DNA of 44,973 bases, taken from NCBI GenBank assembly GCA_947624445.1, contig CANQKF010000013.1, positions 1-44,973 on the forward strand. Direction: 5' to 3'. The notes below the pieces were generated by a model, which did not search any database, had not been told where the DNA came from, and was given only the letters and a program-made list of their open reading frames with translations. The DNA is from an uncultured Clostridia bacterium (GTDB taxonomy: Bacteria > Bacillota > Clostridia > Christensenellales > Borkfalkiaceae). Made by a program: the position numbers and the translations under genes. Below, one piece after another: positions 22,519 through 30,254 of the stretch. How positions within the stretch are numbered: position 1 is the stretch's first letter; every line of letters starts with the position of its first letter.

Positions 22519-23570
22519 CATACGCGCTCGCCGCCCTGCTCTTTGCGGGCTGCGCGCTCATGATGTTGCTCCCGCCGCCGCATGCGCTGCCCCGTGCGGG
22601 GGAGACCTATGTGTGCCGCTGGGAGGACGGGACTTCCACCGAGGAGGACTTTTCGCACGCCTACGCCGCACTCGCGGGCGCCGCGCCGGAGGGGGTCTTT
22701 CTCGCGCGGGAGGAGCTGCGGGGGAGCGTTGCGGGAAGCGCGGCCTACCGTTCCGCCCGCGAAGCGCTCTCCGCGGGGGATCTCGCGGCGATGTATGCGC
22801 TCGACTACGCGGGGCTGACCCGTCTCGAACGGGCGGCGCTTCTGCGCAGCTACGGGAGCACCGCGTACTATGCGGACGGCGCCTTCCGCTTCACGGGCGA
22901 GGGCGTCGCGGAGGGCGGGGTCGATCGCTTCGACCGCGTGGCGCTCCTCATCGGCAAACTGCCCGCGCATTATCTCGAAAAGGCGGGGGCGTCTGTCGTT
23001 TTTGTGGGTGCGCTCGCCCGATTTTCGGCAGAGGATCTCATAGGGAGCCGCGTGGAGGAGATCGCCGCCGAAGCGCCCTATTCTGTGGAGTACGGCGCGC
23101 TCGTTCTCGAAACGGCGGGCGGAAGAAGGCTGGTCGCAGTTCCCGCTGCGGCGACCGCGCTCACCCTGCCCGAGACGGCGTTTTCCGACGAAGGGGCGCT
23201 TTTGCCCGCAGAGCGGCTCGTCTCGCTCACCCTGCCGTATGCGGGGGAGGCGCTGCGTCCCGCCCCGTCGCGGTCGGCGGAGTTCGCGTGGCTGTTCTCG
23301 GACGGGGACGACTATTTTGTGCCCGCCTCGCTCAAAACCGTAAAAATCACGGGCGGAACGATCGCCCCGCTCTGCTTCTACCACTGCCCGCAGGTGGAGA
23401 CGATCGACCTGTGCGGGATCCCCGCAAACGACGTCTCCCCGCGCGCGTTCGACGGGGCCTTGGGGCTGAAAGAATTACATACGTCCCGCCCCGATCTCAC
23501 CCTTTCGGGCTTTACCAAGCAGGTTGCGCCGTGCGGTTGCACGATCTATACACGATCGATAGGAGAATGA
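22500..23570 (+). CDS. Putative lipoprotein with C-terminal LRR_5-like repeats
   Basis: The 356-residue protein overlaps the end of trmL by 19 bases in another frame. It begins LLTYALAALLFAGC, a lipobox with Cys at about residue 18, though a hydrophobic stretch (ALMMLLPPP) after it could instead make a plain membrane anchor. Most of the protein is unrecognised and alanine- and arginine-rich. The last 90 residues resemble BspA-type repeats: SLKTVKITGGTIAPLCFYHC and VETIDLCGI. It contains the ribosome binding site of the next gene, so the two are coupled. The function is unknown. Confidence 0.7.
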   Translation: MGRKLLTYALAALLFAGCALMMLLPPPHALPRAGETYVCRWEDGTSTEEDFSHAYAALAGAAPEGVFLAREELRGSVAGSAAYRSAREALSAGDLAAMYALDYAGLTRLERAALLRSYGSTAYYADGAFRFTGEGVAEGGVDRFDRVALLIGKLPAHYLEKAGASVVFVGALARFSAEDLIGSRVEEIAAEAPYSVEYGALVLETAGGRRLVAVPAAATALTLPETAFSDEGALLPAERLVSLTLPYAGEALRPAPSRSAEFAWLFSDGDDYFVPASLKTVKITGGTIAPLCFYHCPQVETIDLCGIPANDVSPRAFDGALGLKELHTSRPDLTLSGFTKQVAPCGCTIYTRSIGE

Positions 23571-23571
23571 C

Positions 23572-25155
23572 ATGAAAAAAGGGACCATCAAGAAGATCTT
23601 CAGCAGATTCGCGTTCGTCGGGCTCACGATCGTGATCCTGTTCGTGCTGTATTTCGCCGTATCCCTGCTCATCGTGTGGGGGCTGAATGCGCTCATCGTC
23701 TATTTCTGGCCGCAGGCGGAGCCCTATGTCTCGATCGCTTACAGCGTTCTCTCGGGGCTCGCCGTGTTCATCACGGTGCTGCACGCCGCCAACCGCGACA
23801 TGGTGCCCGAGACCAAGATCCCGTGGATCCTCTGCATCGTCGCCCTGAACATCTTCGGCGTCGCGCTCTACGCGACCTTCTCTTCTCACCGCCCGACCCG
23901 CCGCGCCCGCAAGTTCTTCCGCGAACTGCATGCGCGGAGCGCGCCCTATGAAGCGCGCGCGTTCTCCCGCGAGGAGGTGCACGAGGGCATGGGGCGCTGG
24001 GCTTCGACGAGCGAGGCGCTCCACACCGTCAATCCCGCGGCGGTGGCGTGGAAAAACACGGCGACGGAGTATCTTCCCCTCGGCGAGCGCTTTTTGGCGC
24101 GGCTCCTCGGGGACCTCGAGCGGGCGGAGAAGTTCATCTTCCTCGAATACTTCATCATCGAGCGGGGCGCGATGTTCGATCCCATCCTCGAAGTGCTCGT
24201 GCGGAAGGCGCAGGCGGGCGTGGAGGTCCGCCTCATGTACGATGACGTGGGCTGCATGGGCAAGGTCTCCGCGGGGTACTACAAGAAACTGCGCAAGCTG
24301 GGCATCAAGTGCGTGAAATTCAACCCCTTCGTGCCCCTCGTCACCAACGTCCACAACAACCGCGATCACCGCAAGATCACCGTCATCGACGGAAAGATCG
24401 GCTACACGGGCGGGCTCAACCTCGCCGACGAATACATCAACGCCACCCATCCGTTCGGCCATTGGAAGGATGTTGCCGTCCGCCTTGAGGGGGACGGCGT
24501 GCGCGGCCTCACGCTCATGTTTTTGCAGCTCTACGACTTGCAGACCCGCTGCATCGAGGAGTTCGCGCCCTACTTCCCCGAGATCGGCCCGGTGGAGGGG
24601 GCGTACGGATTTGTCCAGCCCTACGGCGACGGCCCCGCCCCGCTCTACGGCAGACACCTCGGCGAGGACGTCTACGTCAATCTGATCAACGGCGCGCGGC
24701 ACAGCCTTTTCATCATGACGCCCTACCTCATCATCGATTACAGGATGCGCGAGGCGCTCGTGCTCGCGGCGCAGCGGGGGGTGGACGTGCGCATCATCAC
24801 CCCGCACATCCCCGATAAGAAGGTGGTGTTCGGGCTCACCCGCTCCAACTACATGGCGCTCATCAAGAGCGGCGCGAAGATCTACGAATACACGCCCGGC
24901 TTCATTCACGCCAAGTGCTTTTTGGCGGACGGCGAGATCGGGGTCGTCGGGACCATCAACTGCGACTACCGCTCCTTCCTCTACCACTTCGAGGACGGCG
25001 TTCTGCTCTACGGGACGCAGGCCGTCGGGCAGCTCGCGCAGGACTTCGAGGAGACCTTCGCCGTCTCCGCGCTGCAAACGGAGGAGGACGCAAAGCGCAG
25101 TGTGGTGTTCCGCTGGATCTGCGAGCTCGCCAAGCTGTTTGCGCCGCTCTTTTAA
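23572..25155 (+). CDS. cls: Cardiolipin synthase (phospholipase D family)
   Basis: This enzyme joins two phosphatidylglycerols into cardiolipin. The 527-residue protein has two to three N-terminal membrane helices (about 10-105, including the PLDc_N region) and two HKD motifs: HRKITVIDGKIGYTGG at about residue 265 and HAKCFLADGEIGVVGTIN at about 445. It matches the family in length and layout. AGGAG lies within the previous gene. A small gene follows ten bases later, so the run from trmL to 25422 probably forms one operon. Confidence 0.95.
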   Translation: MKKGTIKKIFSRFAFVGLTIVILFVLYFAVSLLIVWGLNALIVYFWPQAEPYVSIAYSVLSGLAVFITVLHAANRDMVPETKIPWILCIVALNIFGVALYATFSSHRPTRRARKFFRELHARSAPYEARAFSREEVHEGMGRWASTSEALHTVNPAAVAWKNTATEYLPLGERFLARLLGDLERAEKFIFLEYFIIERGAMFDPILEVLVRKAQAGVEVRLMYDDVGCMGKVSAGYYKKLRKLGIKCVKFNPFVPLVTNVHNNRDHRKITVIDGKIGYTGGLNLADEYINATHPFGHWKDVAVRLEGDGVRGLTLMFLQLYDLQTRCIEEFAPYFPEIGPVEGAYGFVQPYGDGPAPLYGRHLGEDVYVNLINGARHSLFIMTPYLIIDYRMREALVLAAQRGVDVRIITPHIPDKKVVFGLTRSNYMALIKSGAKIYEYTPGFIHAKCFLADGEIGVVGTINCDYRSFLYHFEDGVLLYGTQAVGQLAQDFEETFAVSALQTEEDAKRSVVFRWICELAKLFAPLF

Positions 25156-25164
25156 GGAGGGAAG

Positions 25165-25422
25165 ATGATCCATTCGCTCGCGGGGGGCGTCCTCGCCGAT
25201 TTCGAAAACATACTGTTTGCCAAGGTGGAGACCTCGGAGGGCCCCCGCTGGTACATCGCCCCGTTTTCCGTCGCAGAGGGGGAGAACGTCCTCGCGCCCG
25301 TGGGAAGCGCGGGGCGGCTTGAACCCTGCCGTGTGCTCCGCACCGAGCTGTGCACCCGCCAGACGGCGCCCGTGCCCGTAAACCGCGCCCGCACGCTCGA
25401 AAAAAAGCTCGAAAACGATTGA
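25165..25422 (+). CDS. Conserved-looking small protein, function unknown
   Basis: This 85-residue soluble protein has alternating strand-like segments: LADFENILFAKVETSEGPRW, YIAPFSVAEGENVLAPVGS, then a basic end. The pattern 'PFSV..GE.VLAPVG' resembles the small beta-barrel of PriA's N-terminus or similar oligonucleotide-binding folds, but that is a weak likeness. GGAGG lies six bases before the ATG. Its stop codon overlaps the TTGACA of the next promoter. Confidence 0.65.
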   Translation: MIHSLAGGVLADFENILFAKVETSEGPRWYIAPFSVAEGENVLAPVGSAGRLEPCRVLRTELCTRQTAPVPVNRARTLEKKLEND

Positions 25423-25447
25423 CACCCCCCGCCGTTTGTGATACAAT
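25419..25447 (+). promoter_or_regulatory. Promoter of the first manganese riboswitch
   Basis: TTGACA (25419-25424) and TACAAT (25442-25447) are 17 bases apart; transcription would start near 25454. Confidence 0.8.
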
Positions 25448-25454
25448 CGAGGCA

Positions 25455-25574
25455 CATAGGGGAGTAATCGGTTCTTCGGAGCGGCAGCGTCCACATAATG
25501 CGCCTTGCTTTCGGCGCGGGTTCTGCATGAAACGGTGAGACTTATGCACGTTTTTTCGTGCGTAAGTCTTTTTT
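25455..25574 (+). promoter_or_regulatory. yybP-ykoY-type manganese riboswitch with terminator
   Basis: The leader of mntP carries the two class-defining segments: AGGGGAGTAA (25458-25467) and AACGGTGAGACTTAT (25531-25545). They bracket two variable hairpins, including CGTCC. The 3' segment also forms the 5' arm of a strong terminator: AGACTTATGCACG with CGTGCGTAAGTCT, followed by TTTTTT. Bound Mn2+ should stabilise the aptamer stem, block the terminator and switch on export. The match with the downstream Mn exporter supports the call. Confidence 0.88.
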
Positions 25575-25650
25575 CTTCCCGCGAAAATATACTTAAAGTT
25601 GGAAAACGAAAGCATGGGTATGCCCTGCGGGGGAGGGCAACAAACTTCGT

Positions 25651-26241
25651 ATGGAAATTTGGGAGATCTTTTTGCTCGGCGCCGCGCTGGCGGCGGACGC
25701 CTTTGCCGCGGGCATGACGGACGGCATGGCCGAGCCCAAAATGAAGTGGGGCAAGCTCCTGCTGATCGCAGGCGTCTTTGGCTTCATGCAATTTCTGATG
25801 CCCGTTTTGGGCTACTTTTTCGGCGGGATCTTCACCGTATTCGTGGAAAAGATCGCCCCGTGGCTCTCCTTTGCGCTGCTCGCCTTCATCGGGGGGAAGG
25901 CCGTCCTCGGCTTTTTCCTCGGGCTTGCGAAAAAACGCCGCGGCGAGGCGCCCGTTTCCGCGCCCGCGGGCTTCGGCGCGATCCTCTTGCAGGGGGTCGC
26001 GACCAGCCTCGACGCACTCGCCGTCGGGGTGACGCTGCTCGCCGTCGAGACGGCGGAGGGCCTTCCCGTGCACGCGGCGCTTTGCGCCCTCATCATCGGC
26101 GCGGTGACGTTCGCGCTCGTCGTCCCCGCCCTTCTCATCGGGAAGAAGGCGGGCGATAAATTTGCCGATAAAGCCGAGCTCATCGGCGGGATCGTGCTCA
26201 TTTGTATCGGGATCAAGATCCTCCTCGAGGGGATTTTGTGA
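25651..26241 (+). CDS. mntP: Manganese efflux pump MntP
   Basis: MntP exports Mn2+ and protects from manganese excess. The 196-residue, six-helix protein shows the internal repeat of the family: AADAFAAGMTDGMAEPKMKW in helix 1 and TSLDALAVGVTLLAVE in helix 4, each with the metal-binding aspartate. The ATG at 25651 has GGGAGGG about 13 bases upstream, a little far. It lies behind a Mn riboswitch, and the CDF exporter follows eight bases later. Confidence 0.95.
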   Translation: MEIWEIFLLGAALAADAFAAGMTDGMAEPKMKWGKLLLIAGVFGFMQFLMPVLGYFFGGIFTVFVEKIAPWLSFALLAFIGGKAVLGFFLGLAKKRRGEAPVSAPAGFGAILLQGVATSLDALAVGVTLLAVETAEGLPVHAALCALIIGAVTFALVVPALLIGKKAGDKFADKAELIGGIVLICIGIKILLEGIL

Positions 26242-26249
26242 GGGGGACT

Positions 26250-27338
26250 ATGAAGCTCGGAATTCGGGAAAAGCGGGGGGCATGGGTGTGTTTTTTCGGC
26301 ATCCTCGCGAATATTTTGCTCGCCGCGGGAAAGATCTTTGCGGGGCTCTTCTTCGGGCTCATCTCGGTGACGGCGGATGGCTTCAACAATTTCAGCGATT
26401 GCCTGGGCGGGGTCGCCGTCCTCGTCTCCTTCTTCGTGGCGGGGAAGCCCGCCGACCGCGAACATCCCTATGGGCACCGCCGCGCGGAGTACATCGCTTC
26501 GATGGTCTCGGGCATGTGCGTGCTCGTGCTCGCCGTCGAACTGCTGCGGGCGAGCGTCGGCGCCGTGCAGAGCGGCGGGGGCGAAGTTTCGTGGATCGTC
26601 TACGTCGTTCTTTCGGTCTCCGTCGCCGTCAAACTCGGCATGTTCGCCCTCTACCGCATCGCGGCGAAGAAGCTCGAAGCCGGCGCGCTCGGGGCCGCCG
26701 CAACGGACAGCCTGTGCGACAGCGCGGCCACGCTCGCCGTCATTTTGGGCGGGGCGCTCGCGCCCTTCGTGCCCTTTGCGGACGGCGCGGCGGGCATCCT
26801 CGTCTCCTGTTTTATCGCGTGGCAGGGGGTGAAGATCTTGCGCGACGCGGGGAACGAACTGCTCGGCAAGGCGCCCGATCCCGCGCTGCAGGAGCAGATC
26901 AAGCGGATCGCGCTCGAGGCGGGCGTTTTGGGGGTGCACGATCTCAGGATCTATTCCTACGGCAAGGGCGCCTCGTTCGCGACCCTCCACGCCGAGATGG
27001 ACGCAAGTCTCTCCGCGCTCGACGCGCATGCCGTCGCCGACGGCATCGAACAGCGGGTGCGCGAGGAGACGGGGGTCTGCCTCACCGTCCATCCCGATCC
27101 CGTCGACCTCAGCGCCCCCGAGGAGGAACTGCGGCAGCAGGTGTGGGAGACGGTCCGCGGCCTCACCGAGGGGATCGCGCTGCACGACCTTCGCCGCACG
27201 GGAGAGGGCCGCGTGGAATTCGACGTGACGGTCCCCTATCGCTGCAAGATCGCGGAGGAGGAGCTTCGCGCGGCGATCGTCTCCGCCGTGAAGCAACGCC
27301 TCGGCGTGGAGGCGGACGTCCGCATCGCGCGGGAATGA
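26250..27338 (+). CDS. Cation diffusion facilitator, probably Mn2+ exporter
   Basis: This 362-residue CDF antiporter has six helices. Its metal site reads N-x-x-x-D in helix 2 (DGFNNFSD) and D-x-x-x-D in helix 5 (ATDSLCDSAATL). As I recall, this combination marks the Mn-selective MntE group, unlike the His-containing zinc sites. HPYGHRRAEYIASM is the family loop. The usual cytoplasmic domain is followed by about 75 more residues that look like a second, degenerate copy. The start at 26250 has GAGGGGG; the longer frame begins inside mntP. Confidence 0.9.
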   Translation: MKLGIREKRGAWVCFFGILANILLAAGKIFAGLFFGLISVTADGFNNFSDCLGGVAVLVSFFVAGKPADREHPYGHRRAEYIASMVSGMCVLVLAVELLRASVGAVQSGGGEVSWIVYVVLSVSVAVKLGMFALYRIAAKKLEAGALGAAATDSLCDSAATLAVILGGALAPFVPFADGAAGILVSCFIAWQGVKILRDAGNELLGKAPDPALQEQIKRIALEAGVLGVHDLRIYSYGKGASFATLHAEMDASLSALDAHAVADGIEQRVREETGVCLTVHPDPVDLSAPEEELRQQVWETVRGLTEGIALHDLRRTGEGRVEFDVTVPYRCKIAEEELRAAIVSAVKQRLGVEADVRIARE

Positions 27339-27383
27339 GGCGAAAAAAGCGGCGGCCATCTCCGCGCGCACCGCGCAAGTCGC

Positions 27384-27412
27384 TTGACAAATCCGCGGGA
27401 ATGTGGTACATT
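27384..27412 (+). promoter_or_regulatory. Promoter of the second manganese riboswitch
   Basis: TTGACA (27384-27389) and TACATT (27407-27412) are 17 bases apart, placing the transcript start near 27419, just at the riboswitch. Confidence 0.75.
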
Positions 27413-27419
27413 TTATCTT

Positions 27420-27538
27420 GTGGGAGGGAGTAGTCCCTGCGTCCGCGGCAACATGCCCCGCGCCGAGTGAAGGCGCGTGTCGCGGCGGTTCCTCTGTGAA
27501 CGACAAGACTTCCGCAATCCGAGCAAAGGAAGCGGGAG
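27420..27538 (+). promoter_or_regulatory. Second yybP-ykoY-type riboswitch, probably translational
   Basis: The segments GGGAGGGAGTAG (27422-27433) and GAACGACAAGACTTCC (27498-27513) again bracket two hairpins with CGTCC. The closing stem pairs GTGGGAG (27420-27426) with CTTCCGC (27509-27515). No terminator follows. Instead CTTCC can also pair with GGAAG (27528-27532), which covers the ribosome binding site AAAGGA, and CTTCCGC with GCGGGAG (27532-27538). Ligand binding should therefore free the ribosome binding site. Confidence 0.78.
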
Positions 27539-27539
27539 T

Positions 27540-28526
27540 ATGCTCTATCTTTGGATCTTTCTCATCATCGTCGGGTTTGCGCTGCTCGTGAAGGGCGCCG
27601 ATTTCTTTGTGGACGGCGCGGCGGGCATCGCCGAAAAGTGCAGGATCTCCGCGCTCGTCATCGGGCTCACCATCGTCGCCTTCGGGACGAGCGCCCCCGA
27701 GCTCTGCGTCTCGGTGACCTCGGCGATCCGCGGCTCGACGGAGATCGCGATCGGGAACGTCGTCGGGAGCAACATCACGAACATCCTGCTCATCCTCGGC
27801 ATTTCCGCGCTCGTGCGGCCGCTGCCCGTGCAGCGCGCCTCGCTCGCGCTCGATCTGCCCGTGCTGCTGCTCGCCTCGGCCCTTCTCGTGGGGCTGGGCG
27901 CTTGGGGGAATGCCCTCTCGTGGTGGGACGGGCTCATCCTGATCGCCGTTTTCACGGGGTACATGGTGCTTTTATTCCGCAATGCGCTCAAAGAACGCAG
28001 AACTTCCGCAGCGCCCGAAGCGCCCCGAACGGAGAAGCCCGCCCACGGGAAATGGATGGCGATGAAGCAAAAGACGTGGTTTCTCATCGTCCTCACGCTC
28101 GTGGGGCTCGGCATGGTCGTGGGCGGCGGGACGCTGCTCGTCGACGGCGCGCGATACGTCGCGAAGTACTTCGGCGTGGGGGAGGACATCATCGGGCTTA
28201 CCGTCGTCGCGCTCGGGACAAGCCTGCCCGAGCTCGTCACTTCCGTCGTCGCGGCGGCGAAGGGGGAGACGGATATCGCCGTCGGGAACATCATCGGCAG
28301 CAATATCTTCAATATCTTCCTCGTGGCGGGCGTCTCCTCGCTCTTCCACCCGCTCGCCTTCTCGGTCTCCCGCAACCTCGTGGACGCGCTCGTCGCGCTC
28401 GGGGCGGGGGCGATGCTTCTGCTCTTTGCGCTCGCCGGGAAGAAGAAACTTGCGCGATGGGCGGGGGCGGTGATGCTTCTTTGCTTTCTCGGCTATTATG
28501 TCTATCTCTTCCTCGTCCGCGTGTGA
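27540..28526 (+). CDS. CaCA-family cation exchanger (YrbG-like)
   Basis: This 328-residue membrane protein has the two alpha repeats of the Ca2+/cation antiporter family: IVAFGTSAPELCVSVTSAIR then AIGNVVGSNITNILL, and VVALGTSLPELVTSVVAAAK then AVGNIIGSNIFNIF. A hydrophilic loop with prolines separates the halves (about residues 150-178). Relatives exchange Ca2+ for Na+ or H+. A Mn riboswitch in front suggests that this one moves Mn2+, or that Mn controls Ca export; that is inferred. The start at 27540 has AAAGGA nine bases upstream. Confidence 0.93.
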   Translation: MLYLWIFLIIVGFALLVKGADFFVDGAAGIAEKCRISALVIGLTIVAFGTSAPELCVSVTSAIRGSTEIAIGNVVGSNITNILLILGISALVRPLPVQRASLALDLPVLLLASALLVGLGAWGNALSWWDGLILIAVFTGYMVLLFRNALKERRTSAAPEAPRTEKPAHGKWMAMKQKTWFLIVLTLVGLGMVVGGGTLLVDGARYVAKYFGVGEDIIGLTVVALGTSLPELVTSVVAAAKGETDIAVGNIIGSNIFNIFLVAGVSSLFHPLAFSVSRNLVDALVALGAGAMLLLFALAGKKKLARWAGAVMLLCFLGYYVYLFLVRV

Positions 28527-28544
28527 CGGGGGCAAGGAGTTTTC

Positions 28545-30254
28545 TTGAAACACCTCTTTTCCTGCCTCAAACGCTATCGCATCGAAGCCGTCCTCGCGCC
28601 GCTCTTCAAGCTCTTCGAAGCGGCGATGGAGCTCGTTGTGCCCCTCGTCGTCGCTTCGATCGTGGATATCGGCATCAAGAGCGCGGATAAGGCATACATC
28701 GTGCACGCGGTGCTCCTGCTCGCGGCGTTCGCCGTGTTCGGGCTCGCCTTTGCGCTCACGGCGCAGTATTTCGCGGCGAAAGCGGCGGTCGGCACGGGCG
28801 CGGAGCTCCGCAGCCGCCTCTTTTCCAAGTTGCAGAGCTTTTCCTTTGCGCAGATCGACGAGATGGGTTCGGCCGCCATGCTCACCCGCATGACGAGCGA
28901 CGTCAACCAGGTCCAGACGGGCGTCAACATGATGCTCCGTATTTTTTTGCGCTCGCCCATCGTCGTATTCGGCGCGACGGCGTTCGCCTTCTTCCTCGAT
29001 TGGCGGGCAGGTGTGGTATTTATTTCGCTCATTCCGCTGCTCTTCGCCGTCATCTACGCCGTGATGGCGGTCACCATCCCGCGCTACAAAAACGTGCAGG
29101 AGCGGCTCGACGGCGTGTATCTCTCCACCCGCGAAAATCTATCGGGGGTACGGGTCATCCGCGCCTTTCGCCTCGAAGCGGAGGAGCGGAAGCGCTTTTC
29201 GGGCAAGAGCGACGCCCTCGCGCGGGCGCAAGTGGGCGTCGGAAGATTTGCCGCGCTCACGGCGCCGCTCACTTTTTTGCTCGTGAATCTCGCGATCGTC
29301 GTCCTCGTCGCCGTCGGTGCGGTGCGCGTGGACGTCGGGGGCATCGGACAGGGGGACCTGCTCGCCCTCTACACCTATCTCTCCCTCATCCTCGTGGAGC
29401 TCGTCAAGTGCGCCAATCTCATCGTGACGACGGCAAAGTCGGTCTCCTGCATGCGCCGCATCGGCGCCGTGCTCGACGAGACGGGGGAGGCGGACGCCGA
29501 TCGTCCGCGGGAGCCCGCAGAGGAAAGCGCGCCCGCGGTCTCCTTCGAGAACGTCTCCTTCACCTATGCGGGGGGCGCTGCGCCCGCGCTCCGCGGCGTC
29601 AGTTTCTCGGCAGAGCGCGGGGAAGTGGTGGGGATCCTCGGGGGGACGGGTGCGGGGAAATCCACCCTCGTGCGCCTTCTGCCCCGCTTCTACGACGCAA
29701 CGGAGGGCACCGTGCGGCTCTTCGGGCAGGACGTAAGGAGCATCCCCTTGCAGGAGCTCCGTTCCCGCATCGGCTATGTGCCCCAGAAGGCGGTCCTCTT
29801 CCGCGGAACGATCGCGGAGAACGTGCGCTGGGGGAAGGAGACCGCCTCGGAGGAAGAGGTCGTCTCCGCGCTCTCCGTCGCGCAGGCGGAGGATGTCGCC
29901 GCGTCCAAGGGCGGCATCGGCGGGGAGGTCATGCAGGCGGGCAGGAACTTCTCGGGCGGCCAGCGCCAGCGGCTCACCGTCGCGCGCGCCGTGGTCCGCG
30001 GCGGGGAAGTGCTCATCCTCGACGACAGCGCCTCCGCCCTCGACTATGCCACGGACGCCCGCCTCAATGCCGCGGTGAAGGCGCTCGGCTGCACGACGCT
30101 CATCGTCTCCCAGCGCGTCGCCTCCGTCATGCACGCCGATAAGATCCTCGTGCTCGACGACGGCTGCGTCGCGGGCATGGGAACGCACGAGATCTTGCTC
30201 GCGGATTGCCCGCTCTACCGCGAGATCTACCGCTCGCAGACGGAGGACGTATGA
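28545..30254 (+). CDS. ABC exporter subunit with degenerate catalytic residues
   Basis: The 569-residue half-transporter has six helices followed by a nucleotide-binding domain: Walker A GILGGTGAGKSTLV, signature NFSGGQRQRLTVARA, and Walker B EVLILDDSASALD. The catalytic glutamate after Walker B is Asp and the switch histidine is Gln (IVSQRV). It should therefore bind ATP but hydrolyse it poorly, as in heterodimeric exporters. The start is TTG behind AAGGAG, 18 bases after the exchanger, and it overlaps its partner by four bases. Confidence 0.93.
   Translation: MKHLFSCLKRYRIEAVLAPLFKLFEAAMELVVPLVVASIVDIGIKSADKAYIVHAVLLLAAFAVFGLAFALTAQYFAAKAAVGTGAELRSRLFSKLQSFSFAQIDEMGSAAMLTRMTSDVNQVQTGVNMMLRIFLRSPIVVFGATAFAFFLDWRAGVVFISLIPLLFAVIYAVMAVTIPRYKNVQERLDGVYLSTRENLSGVRVIRAFRLEAEERKRFSGKSDALARAQVGVGRFAALTAPLTFLLVNLAIVVLVAVGAVRVDVGGIGQGDLLALYTYLSLILVELVKCANLIVTTAKSVSCMRRIGAVLDETGEADADRPREPAEESAPAVSFENVSFTYAGGAAPALRGVSFSAERGEVVGILGGTGAGKSTLVRLLPRFYDATEGTVRLFGQDVRSIPLQELRSRIGYVPQKAVLFRGTIAENVRWGKETASEEEVVSALSVAQAEDVAASKGGIGGEVMQAGRNFSGGQRQRLTVARAVVRGGEVLILDDSASALDYATDARLNAAVKALGCTTLIVSQRVASVMHADKILVLDDGCVAGMGTHEILLADCPLYREIYRSQTEDV

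Noticed and set aside
23512-26073. 853-codon minus-strand frame opposite cls and mntP
   Set aside because: It spans two recognised genes, a promoter and a riboswitch, and has shadow-like composition.
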